36,250 nt of DNA from Bacteroidota bacterium (GCA_026391775.1 JAPLDK010000064.1:1-36250); one strand, 5' to 3'; positions 16,373 to 25,229 are shown, numbered from the stretch's first letter. Made by a program: numbers and translations. Notes: a model not told the origin generated them from the letters alone.

Positions 16373-16400
16373 AATTCGTAATTCGTACATCGTAAATTGT
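16373..16400. repeat. 7-bp tandem repeat, four copies
   Basis: Between dnaJ and the ABC transporter the sequence AATTCGT-AATTCGT-ACATCGT-AAATTGT runs as four consecutive heptamers, the first two identical and the last two degenerate. It fills most of the 46-bp gap. It may be a slippage-prone simple repeat; no function is evident. Confidence 0.6.
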
Positions 16401-16414
16401 AAACCCCCTACCCT

Positions 16415-17353
16415 ATGGAATTATTCTCGGCCCTTAATATCTCCAAACAATTTTCCGGCCATAAAGCTCTTGACAAAGTGAACATTGCCATTCCCGAAGG
16501 CAGTATTTTCGGATTGCTTGGGCCTAACGGAGCCGGAAAAACTACATTCATCCGCATCATCAACCAGATCATTGCACCCGACGAAGGTCAGCTTTTCTAT
16601 AATGGCAGGGAACTGAAGCCCAATGATATATATAATATCGGTTACCTTCCGGAGGAGCGTGGACTTTATAAGAAAATGACTGTCGGTGAACAGGCCATGT
16701 ACCTGGCCCAGCTAAAAGGGCTCAGCAAACAGGAGGCACATAAGAGGCTGATCCACTGGTTTGAAAAATTTGAGATGAAATCATGGTGGAATAAAAAAGT
16801 TGAAGAGCTTTCCAAAGGGATGCAGCAGAAGGTCCAGTTCCTGATCACCATTATCCATGAGCCCAAACTGCTGATCTTTGACGAACCGTTCAGCGGTTTT
16901 GACCCCATTAATGCAAGTATGCTTAAAGATGAGATCATCGCTCAGAAAGACAAAGGGGCCACCGTGATCTTTTCAACCCACAATATGGCCTCAGTGGAAG
17001 AGTTATGCGATCATATTTCCCTGATCAATAATGCCCGAGTTGTTCTAGATGGCCCGGTAAGGGATATCAAGAAGACTTATAAGACAAATACATTTGAAAT
17101 TGCCTATAATAGCTACCAGGGAAGTCTTGAAAGCCTCCTGCCATCAGCCTTCAAAATCATAAAGGAATGGAATGACCATGAACTCAGGATGGCCAGCGTA
17201 CAGATCCCTGACGATGCCACTCCAAACCAACTGATCTCCGCCCTGCTGCCGGCTGTCATACTGCGTTCATTTATCGAACTGATCCCCAGCATGAACGATA
17301 TTTTCATACAGGTTGTGACCGAAAAAAAATCCGAACCTATTCTGCAACAGTGA
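16415..17353 (+). CDS. ABC transporter ATP-binding protein, NatA-like
   Basis: A 312-residue ABC ATPase with Walker A GPNGAGKT (36-43), signature LSKGMQQ (132-138), Walker B LLIFDEP (152-158) and a switch His in STHNM. About 80 extra C-terminal residues after the nucleotide-binding domain are typical of ABC-2 export ATPases related to NatA and YhaQ. It lies one nucleotide before the permease gene at 17355, and together they form one exporter. NatAB of Bacillus exports sodium; this family also includes lipid and drug exporters, so the substrate is uncertain. Gene order after grpE-dnaJ suggests the same transcript. Confidence 0.9.
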   Translation: MELFSALNISKQFSGHKALDKVNIAIPEGSIFGLLGPNGAGKTTFIRIINQIIAPDEGQLFYNGRELKPNDIYNIGYLPEERGLYKKMTVGEQAMYLAQLKGLSKQEAHKRLIHWFEKFEMKSWWNKKVEELSKGMQQKVQFLITIIHEPKLLIFDEPFSGFDPINASMLKDEIIAQKDKGATVIFSTHNMASVEELCDHISLINNARVVLDGPVRDIKKTYKTNTFEIAYNSYQGSLESLLPSAFKIIKEWNDHELRMASVQIPDDATPNQLISALLPAVILRSFIELIPSMNDIFIQVVTEKKSEPILQQ

Positions 17354-17354
17354 T

Positions 17355-18731
17355 ATGCATAAAATTATTCTGATCATCAAACGCGAATACCTGACCCGTG
17401 TCAGAAAAAAGTCATTTCTCGTAATGACCATTTTAGGCCCTCTGCTTATGGCGGCTATTGTGATCGTGCCTATTTATCTGGCAACCAAGGGAAACGAATT
17501 GAAAACTGTAGCAGTTATTGACCAGACAGGCATCTTTTTTGAGAAGTTCAAGGATACCGATAACATCAAATTTCATTACATGGTCAGCGACATTGGATCG
17601 GCAAAGGCCAATTTCAGGAAAAGCGGGGATTATGCACTGTTATTTATACCCAAAACCGAGGTCAGCATTCCCACCAATGCCATCCTTTATGCAGAAAGCA
17701 ACGTTTCTATCAACATAAAAAGCTACATCCGGAACGTGATGACCAAGCAGATTGAGGATATGAAGCTTGAAGCCAAGTTGAAAGAGCTGCAAACCGACAA
17801 AGAACATCCGGTAAATGTAGAAGACATCCTACGGTCAGTGAAAACAATAATTGATGTTAACACCATCAAGATCACTGATGAGGGCAAGGAAGAAAAAAGC
17901 TATACCGAGATTAGCATGGTTCTGGGCACCTTTGCCGGCATTCTGATATATTTCTTCATTTTCATGTTCGGCTCCCAGGTAATGAGGGGAGTTATCGAGG
18001 AAAAGACAAACCGCATTATTGAAGTGATCATATCTTCGGTAAAACCCTTTGAACTGATGATGGGTAAAATCGTCGGAGTAGGCATGGTCGGACTTACTCA
18101 GTTCCTTCTCTGGGTGGTGCTCACTTTTGGGATAGTAACGGTTGTCACCTCGACTTTTACAGGTAAAGGCACAAACAAGCATACCGCTGAGCAGAGCATA
18201 CTTCAGAATGCAGTGAAATATAATCCGGATAACCTGCCCATCTCCGAATCCACGTCAGAGAAAAAAGTTCAGAATGAGGGCGTTAATCAGATTTTCGAAG
18301 CTCTTAATTCTGTCAATTTCCCTGTCATGATAGGAGCGTTCATGTTTTTCTTCCTTTTCGGTTACCTGATGTATGGGGCATTATTTGCAGCAATCGGAGG
18401 AGCTGTCGACAGTGAGGCAGACACTCAGCAATTCATGCTTCCTATCACTATGCCACTTATACTATCCATTGTGATGATGCAATTTTTTATTCAGGATCCA
18501 TCCGGGCAGATAGCTTTCTGGTTCTCGATGTTCCCCCTGACCTCCCCTGTTACCATGATGATCAGGATACCCTTTGGTGTACCTTACTGGCAGGTTGCCC
18601 TTTCAATGGGATTGCTGATACTGGCTTTCCTGGGCACTACATGGATGGCAGCTAAAATATACCGCACCGGTATCCTCATGTACGGAAAAAAGGTAAGTTA
18701 TAAGGAGTTATGGAAGTGGCTTAGGTACTAA
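17355..18731 (+). CDS. ABC-2 family transporter permease, NatB-like
   Basis: A 458-residue membrane protein. One N-terminal helix (about residues 20-44) is followed by a large soluble, presumably extracytoplasmic region (about 45-185), then about five helices between 186 and 440. This is the ABC-2/NatB topology. RVRKKSFLVMTILGPL near the N terminus and MRGVIEEKTNRIIEVIISSVKP at about 210-231 are typical of the family. A second soluble insert of about 60 residues (270-325) sits between helices. It works with the ATPase encoded just upstream. Its stop codon is one base away from that of the convergent gene at 18733. Confidence 0.9.
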   Translation: MHKIILIIKREYLTRVRKKSFLVMTILGPLLMAAIVIVPIYLATKGNELKTVAVIDQTGIFFEKFKDTDNIKFHYMVSDIGSAKANFRKSGDYALLFIPKTEVSIPTNAILYAESNVSINIKSYIRNVMTKQIEDMKLEAKLKELQTDKEHPVNVEDILRSVKTIIDVNTIKITDEGKEEKSYTEISMVLGTFAGILIYFFIFMFGSQVMRGVIEEKTNRIIEVIISSVKPFELMMGKIVGVGMVGLTQFLLWVVLTFGIVTVVTSTFTGKGTNKHTAEQSILQNAVKYNPDNLPISESTSEKKVQNEGVNQIFEALNSVNFPVMIGAFMFFFLFGYLMYGALFAAIGGAVDSEADTQQFMLPITMPLILSIVMMQFFIQDPSGQIAFWFSMFPLTSPVTMMIRIPFGVPYWQVALSMGLLILAFLGTTWMAAKIYRTGILMYGKKVSYKELWKWLRY

Positions 18732-18732
18732 G

Positions 18733-19767
18733 CTATTTGTCCAGCATTTTCGTAAATTGGTACTTCGCACGCTTTTTCCAGTCTTTCTTATGATATACGT
18801 AACTGATGATCAGTGGCAGCACACTGGTTGCCTCTGCATAGACCATCTGTTCATATACTGTCTCAACCTTTCCCCATGATGAGGCTTCCTTGAGGGTTGA
18901 ACTGGAACATGCCCCGTCACGGGGATCTGCCACCGTAATCTGCACCGCATACTTATGCATCCCCACTTCTTTCCCAAGCACTTCGGCACATATCACTGTA
19001 TCCTGTACAAAATTCTTTGGCACACCTCCTCCGATCATAAACAGCCCGGAAGATTTTGATGCCATTTTAATTTTTGTAAGTTCCAGGAAATCCTTCACCG
19101 AATCAATAGAGACATGGGATTTCGGGTTTTCCCACTGGTGAGCCACCAGGCCAAAGCCTGCACTTGAATCGCTGAATGCGGGGCAGAAAACAGGAACATT
19201 GTGCTCATATGCCGCCTGTACCAGGCTGTCCTTCTTTTTTGAATTTTTAACCAGCCATTTTCCCATTTCACGGATGAATTCCCTGGACGAATAAGGCCTC
19301 TTCTCAAGAGTGTCGGCAATCTTCTTGATTGTCATGTCGCAATTCTGAAGCTCTTCTTCATCAATATAAGTATCATAGATCCTGTCGATATAATGTTTTC
19401 TGAGATCTTTGTCGTCGGCCGTTGGAATCCCTTTATAATGTTTGAAACCAAGGGCTTCAAAGAAATCCATATCAACGATAGATGCCCCGGTGGCAACGAT
19501 GGCATCTACCATATTGTTTCTGATCATGTCTACATATACCTGCATGCAACCACCGGCGCTGGTGCTTCCTGCAATCGTAAGGAAAATTGTACAGCCCTTA
19601 TGTTTTATCATCCTGTTCAGGATATCCGCTGCGGAAGCAGTATCCCTTGATGTAAAAGACATATCACGCATGGAATCAATAATACAGCTTGAATCAAATG
19701 ATTTTATATCAACATGCTTAATGACATTCTTCAGGTATTCCTGCTTCTGTTTTGATCTCTTTGGCAT
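18733..19767 (-). CDS. Deoxyhypusine synthase family protein (probable polyamine aminobutyltransferase)
   Basis: A 344-residue protein with the fold signatures of deoxyhypusine synthase (DHS): FLTIAGSTSAGG (62-73), ATGASIVDMD (92-101), FCPAFSDSSAGFG (194-206), FMIGGGVPKNF (243-253) and, near the end, EASSWGK with Lys300. In human DHS the Lys of VSWGK forms the covalent intermediate with the aminobutyl group of spermidine. Bacteria have no eIF5A, so the true acceptor must differ. Some bacterial and plant relatives make homospermidine from putrescine, and that is the leading guess. It follows arginine decarboxylase by 46 nt, supporting a role in polyamine synthesis. The family placement is firm; the reaction is inferred. 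Confidence 0.87.
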   Translation of the reverse strand: MPKRSKQKQEYLKNVIKHVDIKSFDSSCIIDSMRDMSFTSRDTASAADILNRMIKHKGCTIFLTIAGSTSAGGCMQVYVDMIRNNMVDAIVATGASIVDMDFFEALGFKHYKGIPTADDKDLRKHYIDRIYDTYIDEEELQNCDMTIKKIADTLEKRPYSSREFIREMGKWLVKNSKKKDSLVQAAYEHNVPVFCPAFSDSSAGFGLVAHQWENPKSHVSIDSVKDFLELTKIKMASKSSGLFMIGGGVPKNFVQDTVICAEVLGKEVGMHKYAVQITVADPRDGACSSSTLKEASSWGKVETVYEQMVYAEATSVLPLIISYVYHKKDWKKRAKYQFTKMLDK

Positions 19768-19813
19768 AACAATAGTGATTTTAATGATCCCTGATTCCGG
19801 TTTGCAAAGGTAA

Positions 19814-21205
19814 TCAATACCCCAATATTTTCAGCATTGATTTATAACTCTGCTCTTTGGAGAACATTTTCGTGTAGGTTTCGTCATTTTCATCAAGGTC
19901 GATGAGCACATGTTTTGGTGCCGGAATAAGACAGTGCTGGATCCCGCCGTAACCTCCGAGAGATTCCTGGTATGCCCCTGTATGGAACATCCCGATATAG
20001 AGCGGAGGATCAGTCGAAAATTTCGGGAGAAATACGGCATTGGTATGCCCCTCGGCATTGTAATAGTCTTCACTGTCGCAGGTCAGACCGCCAAGAAAAA
20101 CACGTTCATACTCTGAATCCCAGTTATTTATTGACAACAGAATGAATTTCTGGTTGATAGCCCAGGTATCAGGAAGTGTAGTAATAAATGAACTGTCAAT
20201 CATATCCCAGGCTTCCCTGTCGTTCTGCTTTTTCTGGTCGACAACACTAAAAAGAATTGCACCCGATTCACCTACAGTAAATGAACCGAATTCAGTGAAA
20301 ATGTCGGGTTCGGGGACTTCGTTCTTCCCGCAAATATTCTTGATCTGTGCTGTAATTTCTTCAGCCATGTATTCGTAATCGTATAAAAATTCAAGCGAGT
20401 TCTTTATCGGGAATCCTCCACCGATATTCAGGCCGGTAAGCTCGGGGCATACTTTCTTCAGTTCGCAATACACTGATACTGACTTATTCAATTCGTTCCA
20501 GTAGTAGGCTGTATCCTTTATCCCGGTGTTAATGAAAAAATGAAGCATTTTCAGCTCGAACCTGGGATTATTCCTGAGCCGGTCCATATAAAAAGGGAGG
20601 ATGTCGTTATAACGGATACCTAATCTCGAGGTATAAAAATCAAACTTGGGTTCTTCTTCGGAAGCTATACGAATCCCAACTTTCATCTTTGTTTTCAGGT
20701 GGGGTTCATATTTGTCAATCTCAAGCAAACTATCCAGTACAGGAACTGTATTTATGAATCCGTTATGTACAAGATTTATGATATGTTCAATATATTGAGG
20801 CCTTTTAAACCCGTTACAGATGATGTAATTTTCCTTTTTAATCAATCCTCGCTTATATAAGTCCTCTATTATTGGCATATCAAAGGCGGATGAGGTTTCT
20901 ATGTGGACATCATTTTTAAGCACTTCTTCAAGCACAAAACTGAAGTGGCTGCTTTTAGTGCAATAACAATAATGATAGTCACCCTGGTAATCGACTTTTG
21001 TCATTGCGACATTAAAAAGCCGTTTCGCCTTCTGTATTTGCTGACTTATCTTTGGAAGGTATGAGATCCTTACAGGGGTTCCATACTGTTTAATTATGTC
21101 CATTAAAGGAACTTTATGAAAATAAAGCTCATTTTCAATGACTTGAAATTCCGGTTGTGGAAATTCAAAAGTTTGTTCAATCAGGTCACTATACTTTATT
21201 TTCAT
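19814..21205 (-). CDS. speA: Arginine decarboxylase (short, alanine-racemase-fold type)
   Basis: A 463-residue PLP enzyme of the fold III group. The Schiff-base lysine is probably Lys84 in YCYCTKSSHFSF. The GGGFP motif (phosphate binding) is present, as is a C-terminal active-site Cys-Asp (GGLTCDSEDYYN). The protein is close to the 460-residue Bacteroidota arginine decarboxylases, shorter than the 650-residue E. coli SpeA. It should convert arginine to agmatine, the entry to putrescine and spermidine. It is the first gene of a two-gene unit with the DHS-family gene and has a consensus promoter at 21283-21314. A related substrate such as carboxynorspermidine is less likely given the full-length similarity. 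Confidence 0.85.
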   Translation of the reverse strand: MKIKYSDLIEQTFEFPQPEFQVIENELYFHKVPLMDIIKQYGTPVRISYLPKISQQIQKAKRLFNVAMTKVDYQGDYHYCYCTKSSHFSFVLEEVLKNDVHIETSSAFDMPIIEDLYKRGLIKKENYIICNGFKRPQYIEHIINLVHNGFINTVPVLDSLLEIDKYEPHLKTKMKVGIRIASEEEPKFDFYTSRLGIRYNDILPFYMDRLRNNPRFELKMLHFFINTGIKDTAYYWNELNKSVSVYCELKKVCPELTGLNIGGGFPIKNSLEFLYDYEYMAEEITAQIKNICGKNEVPEPDIFTEFGSFTVGESGAILFSVVDQKKQNDREAWDMIDSSFITTLPDTWAINQKFILLSINNWDSEYERVFLGGLTCDSEDYYNAEGHTNAVFLPKFSTDPPLYIGMFHTGAYQESLGGYGGIQHCLIPAPKHVLIDLDENDETYTKMFSKEQSYKSMLKILGY

Positions 21206-21221
21206 GATAATATTTTTTAAT

Positions 21222-21267
21222 GTAAGTAACTTACTTTAGTTATTTCTACTCAATGTAACTCACTTAG
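21222..21267 (-). promoter_or_regulatory. Two palindromic operator-like sites downstream of the speA promoter
   Basis: GTAAGTAACTTAC at 21222-21234 is a perfect 6-1-6 palindrome. A related copy, GTAACTCACTTAG, at 21255-21267 matches it at 10 of 13 positions and begins exactly 33 bp (about three helical turns) further. Both lie between the predicted transcription start (about 21276) and the speA ATG, a position suited to a repressor. Confidence 0.45.
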
Positions 21268-21282
21268 GTTTCAATTTCCCTG

Positions 21283-21314
21283 CAAAAGTAAGATAACATT
21301 TCCTGATTTCTCAA
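21283..21314 (-). promoter_or_regulatory. speA promoter (TTG-N21-TACTTTTG)
   Basis: On the minus strand TTG (21314-21312) and TACTTTTG (21290-21283) are 21 nt apart, within the Bacteroidota consensus. The predicted leader is about 70 nt. Confidence 0.75.
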
Positions 21315-21394
21315 TTTGCTTGCAAAAAACGAGTTTATCCTGTTGAATAATAGACTCAACATAGAAATGGGAATCATGATATGATGAAAAATTA

Positions 21395-21402
21395 TACCTT
21401 TA
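21395..21402 (+). promoter_or_regulatory. Possible -7 box for the DUF1036-like gene
   Basis: TACCTTTA differs from TAnnTTTG at the last base and lies 19 bp before the ATG at 21422. No clear -33 element. Confidence 0.35.
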
Positions 21403-21421
21403 ATAAAAATTTCAGAAAATC

Positions 21422-21835
21422 ATGTCGAGATTTATTTTCATTCTTTCCTTCTTTCTGGTTGTTTCAGGAGGAAGCTCACAGATCATCTTCAGGAATAACC
21501 ATAAAGCCCAGATCTATGTTGCAATGTGCCGTTATGTCGCCGACGGGGGATACTGGATGACGACAGGCTGGTTTACGATCGGACAGGGCGGTGAACGTCT
21601 TGCTTTTGAAAAGATTTCGGCCAGGGACACTATCGGTTACTGGGCCATGACAACCATCTCTGAAGAAAAATTTGAAGGTAAAAAGAACCTGATTGTGAAT
21701 GATGATTCAAAATTCACGATAAAGTACGCCGACAAATCCGAAACAGCCGGGAAATGTCCCAATTGCACCTGGCGGAAATTCATCCTGCTCAAGCTTCCTC
21801 CGGGGACAACAAAAGGGACGATTAATTTCAAGTAA
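21422..21835 (+). CDS. Small secreted protein resembling DUF1036
   Basis: A 137-residue protein with a signal peptide (MSRFIFILSFFLVVSGGSSQ, cleavage near residue 19). The mature part has RNNHKAQIYVAMCRY, then GGYWMTTGWFTIGQGGERL, a pattern like DUF1036 proteins, in which a small beta domain has a Gly-Trp-x-x-x-Gly-Trp-like centre. Two cysteines in GKCPNCTW (CxxC, about residues 113-116) might bind metal or form a disulfide. The gene is divergent from speA and about 100 bp upstream of secDF, which has its own promoter. Function unknown; the family match is moderate and made from memory. Confidence 0.6.
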   Translation: MSRFIFILSFFLVVSGGSSQIIFRNNHKAQIYVAMCRYVADGGYWMTTGWFTIGQGGERLAFEKISARDTIGYWAMTTISEEKFEGKKNLIVNDDSKFTIKYADKSETAGKCPNCTWRKFILLKLPPGTTKGTINFK

Positions 21836-21878
21836 AATTTAATTCATTCCACCTCTTTTATATTTCCGGGAAAAGTTC

Positions 21879-21886
21879 TAATTTTG
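21879..21886 (+). promoter_or_regulatory. secDF promoter -7 box
   Basis: TAATTTTG fits the Bacteroidota consensus and is followed by CACCCTCGAAAA. The same 20 bp, box included, occur at the str promoter on the other strand. A weak TTT stands 19 nt upstream in place of TTG. The leader to the ATG at 21936 is about 43 nt. Confidence 0.65.
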
Positions 21887-21935
21887 CACCCTCGAAAAAA
21901 TCAGACAATAAATATTTTAATTAAATTTCAACCTC

Positions 21936-24900
21936 ATGCAGAATAAAGGCGCTGTCCAGCTATTTGCGATCATATTCGGTTTAGTTTGTTTGTTCCAGTT
22001 GTCGTTTACTTTTATCAGTTACCGGTATTCGGTGAAAGCTGAAGATTACGCCAATGCCTCCGCCGGAAAAGAACTGGCAGTTAAATTAGCCAGGGGCGAT
22101 AAGGCCCGTCTGGAATACCTGACCGATTCAGTTATCCGTTCAAGAAATGAATATTTCAATGATTCCATGGCTGGTACTGATGTATATAATATCCTCCTCA
22201 AGAAATATACACTCAAGGATGTCAGGGAACGTGAAATCAACCTTGGTCTTGACCTTAAAGGCGGTATGAACGTAACTATGGCAGTATCAGTCCCGGAGGT
22301 AATCCGCGCATTGTCGGGATACAGTCAGGACCCAACTTTCAATAAGGCTCTTCAGCTCGCCATCCAGAAAGAGAAGAACAGTACAGCCGACTTTGTCGAC
22401 CTCTTTGCCGAGTCGTTCAAGCAAACAGATCCAAATGCAAAACTTGCAGCCATCTTCAATACGGTTGAATTAAAAGACAGGATTAACTTCAACACTACGA
22501 ATGATGAAGTTATCAAAGTCATCCGTGAGGAAACAAATGCTGCAATTGACCGGACATACCATATTCTCACCACCCGTATCGACCGCTTTGGCGTTGTACA
22601 GCCCAACATCCAGAGACTTCAGACAGCAGGACGTATTCTTATCGAATTACCGGGTATTAAAGACCCTGAACGTGTTCGCAAACTTTTGCAGGGAACTGCA
22701 CAGCTCGAATTCTGGGAAACTTACCAGTTTACACAACTTCACCCTTTTTTCACCGAAGCCAATAAAAAACTGGCTGCTATCATGCTTACAGGAGGAGACA
22801 CCCTGAAAGGCGATTCTTCGAAAATGGATACTACCGGTACTGCAAAGGCCATCAACAATAAGCTGACTCTTGCAGAAAAGAAAACCCCGGGAAAGGTAAA
22901 AGCGGCTGTTGTTAAGAAAGATAGTGTCAAAAAAGATACAAGCAGCGGCAATGCCCTGCTGAAGCAGCTCGGGAAAGACACTTCCAAAGCCTCATCAATG
23001 AACAAGAAAGCTGAAACGGAACAGTGGATGAAGAACAATCCGTTGTTTGCAGTTCTTGCCATGGCGATCTACCAGACTAAAGACGGACAGTACGAGGCAG
23101 GCCAGACCGCCATGGTTGGAAGGGCCATGATCAAGGATACAGCCAAGGTCAACTATATGCTTCGCCTTGTAAAACACCTTTTCCCAAGAGACCTGAAACT
23201 TGCCTGGACTGTTAAGCCTGGTGAAGAGGCAAAAGACATCCTTGTACTTGTTGCCCTGAAAGTTACATCCCGCGATGGTTCACCGGCACTGGGCGGTGAT
23301 GTGATCACTGCTGCCCGCCAGGACTATGACCAGAATGGAAGAGTTGAGGTTTCCATGTCGATGAACGGGGAAGGCGCGCGTATATGGAAACGCCTCACCG
23401 GTGACAACATCGGCAAACAGATCGCTATCGTTCTCGATGGTTACGTATATAGCTATCCCAATGTTAACGGCGAAATCCCCAACGGTATGTCTTCCATCAC
23501 CGGCGGGAATATGACTGTTGAAGAAGCACAGGACCTTGCAAACATTCTTAAGGCAGGGAAGCTTCCGGCCCCGGCCCGTATAGTACAGGAAGAAGTTGTT
23601 GGCCCTTCGCTGGGTAAAGAATCTATCGATGCAGGTTTGATCTCCTTCATCATTGCGTTCATCGGAGTTCTTCTGTATATGTCATTGTATTATAACCGTG
23701 CCGGTGTTGTTGCAGATATTGCATTGTTCGCGAATGTATTCTTCCTGTTTGGCGTTCTGGCATCCATTGGAGCGGTACTTACACTCCCCGGTATCGCCGG
23801 TATCGTTCTTACCCTGGCTATGGCGGTCGACTCAAACGTTATCATCTACGAGCGAATGCGGGAGGAGATGCGAGCCGGTAAAGGCATGAGGCTCGTAGTT
23901 AAAGACGGTTTCCGGCATGCCCTTTCAGCTATCATCGACGGCCACGTAACTACTATATTAACAGGTATTGTCTTATACATCTTTGGCTCCGGCCCGGTGC
24001 AGGGTTTTGCTACCACCCTTGTCATCGGTTTGCTCCTCTCTCTGTTCTCATCAATCTTCATCGCAAGACTGGTCTTTGAATGGATGCTTGACAAGAATAT
24101 AACCATCACAACCGGCAACAAATGGACCCAGAATGCATTTCAGAATATTAAGATCAATTTTATTGGCCTCAGGTACAAGATGTATATTCTTTCTATTGCC
24201 ATAATCATCCCCGGTGTAATCTCCATTTTTATCCGTGGACTGGATCCCGGTCTCGATTTCACAGGGGGCCGCAGCTATATCGTGCGCTTCGACGAGCCGG
24301 TGAAAACCTCCGATGTCCGTGAATCACTTGGTAAGATTTTCAAGGAATATCCTGAAGTAAAGACCTTTGGTCCTACCAACCAGGTTAAGATCACGACAAA
24401 ATATCTGATCAATGAACGTACCCAGCAAGCCGACTCCATGGTCAACGTAAAATTGTATGAAGGTGTTAAAGGATACTTCAGGACCCCGGTCACTTTCAAA
24501 GAATTCAAAGCAGCCGACCCGAAAAAAGCAATCGGTGAAATGAGTTCACAACGTGTTGACCCCACCATAAGCTATGCCCTTATCTGGCAGGCCGTGCTCG
24601 CCGTGTTCTTCTCTCTTATCATCATCTTTGTTTACATTGCCCTCAGGTTTAAGAACTGGCAGTTTGGGATAGGAGGTGTGGTTTCACTCTTCCACGACAC
24701 CCTTATCATTATCACTATGTTTACCCTGTTCCACGGCATTCTGCCGTTCAGTATGGAAGTCGACCAGCAGTTTATCGCCGCCCTTCTGACTATCATCGGT
24801 TATTCCATCATGGATACGGTCATCATCTTTGACAGGATCCGTGAATACCGTGGATTGTATCCCAAGCGTGACCTTGCCGACAACATCAACGGCGCTATCA

Positions 24901-25136
24901 ACTCCACCCTTGGCCGAACTATTAACACTTCAGGCGTGACATTGGTTGTATTGATTGTAATCTTCATCTTTGGCGGTGAGGTTCTCCGCGGATTCACTTT
25001 TGCTCTTCTGATCGGAGTTATCTCAGGAACCTATTCATCGGTGTTCAATGCAACCCCTGTTGCCTACGACATCCTGATGGCCCAGAAACGCCGCAAGGAA
25101 AGAAAAGAACTCGCAGCCAAAGGGAAATCCAAATAA
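21936..25136 (+). CDS. secDF: Protein translocase subunit SecDF (fused)
   Basis: A 1066-residue fusion of SecD and SecF, which use the proton gradient to help pull proteins across the membrane after SecYEG-SecA. It has a first helix at about 7-28 and a large periplasmic SecD domain starting with GLDLKGGMNV (104-113). Five further SecD helices follow (about 560-710), then a second start-of-unit helix and the SecF motif GLDFTGG with its own six-helix bundle. A Lys/Ser/Thr-rich insert of about 70 residues (289-362) interrupts the SecD periplasmic domain; such low-complexity inserts are common in Bacteroidota SecDF. The C-terminal tail is basic (AQKRRKERKELAAKGKSK). Confidence 0.96.
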   Translation: MQNKGAVQLFAIIFGLVCLFQLSFTFISYRYSVKAEDYANASAGKELAVKLARGDKARLEYLTDSVIRSRNEYFNDSMAGTDVYNILLKKYTLKDVREREINLGLDLKGGMNVTMAVSVPEVIRALSGYSQDPTFNKALQLAIQKEKNSTADFVDLFAESFKQTDPNAKLAAIFNTVELKDRINFNTTNDEVIKVIREETNAAIDRTYHILTTRIDRFGVVQPNIQRLQTAGRILIELPGIKDPERVRKLLQGTAQLEFWETYQFTQLHPFFTEANKKLAAIMLTGGDTLKGDSSKMDTTGTAKAINNKLTLAEKKTPGKVKAAVVKKDSVKKDTSSGNALLKQLGKDTSKASSMNKKAETEQWMKNNPLFAVLAMAIYQTKDGQYEAGQTAMVGRAMIKDTAKVNYMLRLVKHLFPRDLKLAWTVKPGEEAKDILVLVALKVTSRDGSPALGGDVITAARQDYDQNGRVEVSMSMNGEGARIWKRLTGDNIGKQIAIVLDGYVYSYPNVNGEIPNGMSSITGGNMTVEEAQDLANILKAGKLPAPARIVQEEVVGPSLGKESIDAGLISFIIAFIGVLLYMSLYYNRAGVVADIALFANVFFLFGVLASIGAVLTLPGIAGIVLTLAMAVDSNVIIYERMREEMRAGKGMRLVVKDGFRHALSAIIDGHVTTILTGIVLYIFGSGPVQGFATTLVIGLLLSLFSSIFIARLVFEWMLDKNITITTGNKWTQNAFQNIKINFIGLRYKMYILSIAIIIPGVISIFIRGLDPGLDFTGGRSYIVRFDEPVKTSDVRESLGKIFKEYPEVKTFGPTNQVKITTKYLINERTQQADSMVNVKLYEGVKGYFRTPVTFKEFKAADPKKAIGEMSSQRVDPTISYALIWQAVLAVFFSLIIIFVYIALRFKNWQFGIGGVVSLFHDTLIIITMFTLFHGILPFSMEVDQQFIAALLTIIGYSIMDTVIIFDRIREYRGLYPKRDLADNINGAINSTLGRTINTSGVTLVVLIVIFIFGGEVLRGFTFALLIGVISGTYSSVFNATPVAYDILMAQKRRKERKELAAKGKSK

Positions 25137-25167
25137 TCTGTGAATTCTTAATTTTCAGATATCGTTT

Positions 25168-25198
25168 AAAGGCTGCCCGGATCAGGGTAGCCTTTTTT
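25168..25198 (+). terminator. Rho-independent terminator after secDF
   Basis: AAAGGCTGCCC / GGGTAGCCTTT pairs over 11 positions with one G-U pair, a 6-nt loop, and runs into TTTTTT. It starts 32 bp after the secDF stop codon. Confidence 0.9.
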
Positions 25199-25229
25199 AT
25201 TTTGGAAGGCACAGAATCACACTTTTCCG

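Noticed and set aside
21206-21421. Riboswitch in the speA leader
   Set aside because: The predicted leader is only about 70 nt and shows two DNA palindromes but no aptamer-like multi-stem structure or terminator.
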